DNA of 6,553 nucleotides from Eutrophocola sp964490145 (GTDB lineage: Bacteria; Pseudomonadota; Gammaproteobacteria; Pseudomonadales; Pseudohongiellaceae): contig CAZBBS010000135.1 of assembly GCA_964490145.1 (NCBI GenBank), positions 1-6,553 on the forward strand. Reading direction: 5' to 3'. Every line of letters begins with the position of its first letter. The first letter of the stretch is position 1. Below the pieces are notes generated by a model. That model was given only the letters and a program-made list of their open reading frames with translations. It was not told where the DNA came from and ran no database searches. Below, one piece after another: positions 6,328 to 6,553 of the stretch. The translations under genes were made by a program, and so were the position numbers.

Positions 6328-6553
6328 CGGCCACCCTCCTGCTTCAACACTGCCCATGCACGCCCCTTCATCAGACCTTCACAGTCCACCCAATGCGTCG
6401 TGGCTGACCCCGAATGCCAAGCCTCAACATGGGCAAGAAGGTTTGATTCTGCTCGCCGATGAACATCGTCCACAAGAATGGGGACGTCGGGGGGGAGTGC
6501 ATGTAGGCTTTGCAAGAGACCGGTACGTCCGATGGAACCCGGAGGGCCATCGA
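6324..6553 (-). CDS. Probable class I SAM-dependent methyltransferase, C-terminal fragment
   Basis: The frame is open from the right edge to a TGA at 6324-6326, giving the last 75 residues of a gene that begins outside the window. The fragment starts DGPPGSIGRTGLLQSL and continues VPILVDDVHRRAE. This DGPPG...GR...L...l.vDDv.R..E pattern is the late Rossmann part of small class I methyltransferases (Methyltransf_24-like) common in glycan loci, where DGPPG follows strand 4 and the DD pair ends strand 5. The N-terminal SAM-binding GxGxG motif is not visible, so the call rests on this half only. Its stop overlaps the start of the glycosyltransferase/PP-loop gene (ATGA), which places both in one minus-strand operon. 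It could methylate a sugar of the glycan or cap the chain end; the acceptor is unknown. Confidence 0.7.
   Translation of the reverse strand, partial: DGPPGSIGRTGLLQSLHALPPDVPILVDDVHRRAESNLLAHVEAWHSGSATTHWVDCEGLMKGRAWAVLKQEGGR
6335..6340 (-). promoter_or_regulatory. Ribosome-binding site deciding the fusion protein start at 6327
   Basis: On the minus strand AGGAGG stands 7 nt before ATG 6327, inside the end of the upstream gene. The alternative in-frame ATG at 6357 lies upstream of this site and would add only ten residues (GSVEAGGWP after the Met) that belong to no GT2 element. Together with the ATGA overlap this favours 6327. Confidence 0.8.

Noticed and set aside
1..6553. Insertion sequence, CRISPR array, integrase or phage gene
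   Set aside because: No transposase or integrase motifs, no terminal inverted repeats and no regularly spaced repeats were seen; all long frames are explained by polysaccharide genes.

Overview
The window is one dense block of a cell-surface polysaccharide (capsule or O-antigen-like) locus from a prokaryote. It holds six genes in three transcription units, and almost every base is coding. Base composition looks balanced by eye. Internal genes are packed with ATGA/GTGA stop-start overlaps and good Shine-Dalgarno sequences. I cannot name the organism; nothing I see separates bacteria from an SD-using archaeon.

Left edge, minus strand: the first 30 codons of a nucleotide-sugar dehydrogenase, which would supply a nucleotide-activated uronic acid. 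It diverges from a plus-strand operon (about 182 to 2684) of three genes: an ABC-2 polysaccharide-export permease, its ATPase (Wzt/KpsT/TagH type, with no C-terminal sugar-binding domain), and an unrecognised 307-residue protein. The second and third genes each start inside the stop codon of the gene before.

Right part, minus strand: the tail of a probable SAM-dependent methyltransferase entering from the right edge, then, through an ATGA overlap, a 1220-residue protein. That protein carries three successive GT-A (family GT2) glycosyltransferase domains followed by a PP-loop ATP-pyrophosphatase domain with a QueC-like cysteine cluster. It converges on the plus-strand operon, and the two last genes overlap tail to tail by 20 bp inside a small inverted repeat.

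A reasonable combined reading is that the dehydrogenase makes a uronic acid donor, the large fusion protein assembles several sugars, the PP-loop domain may chemically modify a carboxylate (for example to an amide), the methyltransferase decorates or caps the glycan, and the ABC transporter moves the lipid-linked product across the membrane. The fusion of three glycosyltransferases to a QueC-like PP-loop module is the most unusual thing here. Its chemistry is inferred, not shown.
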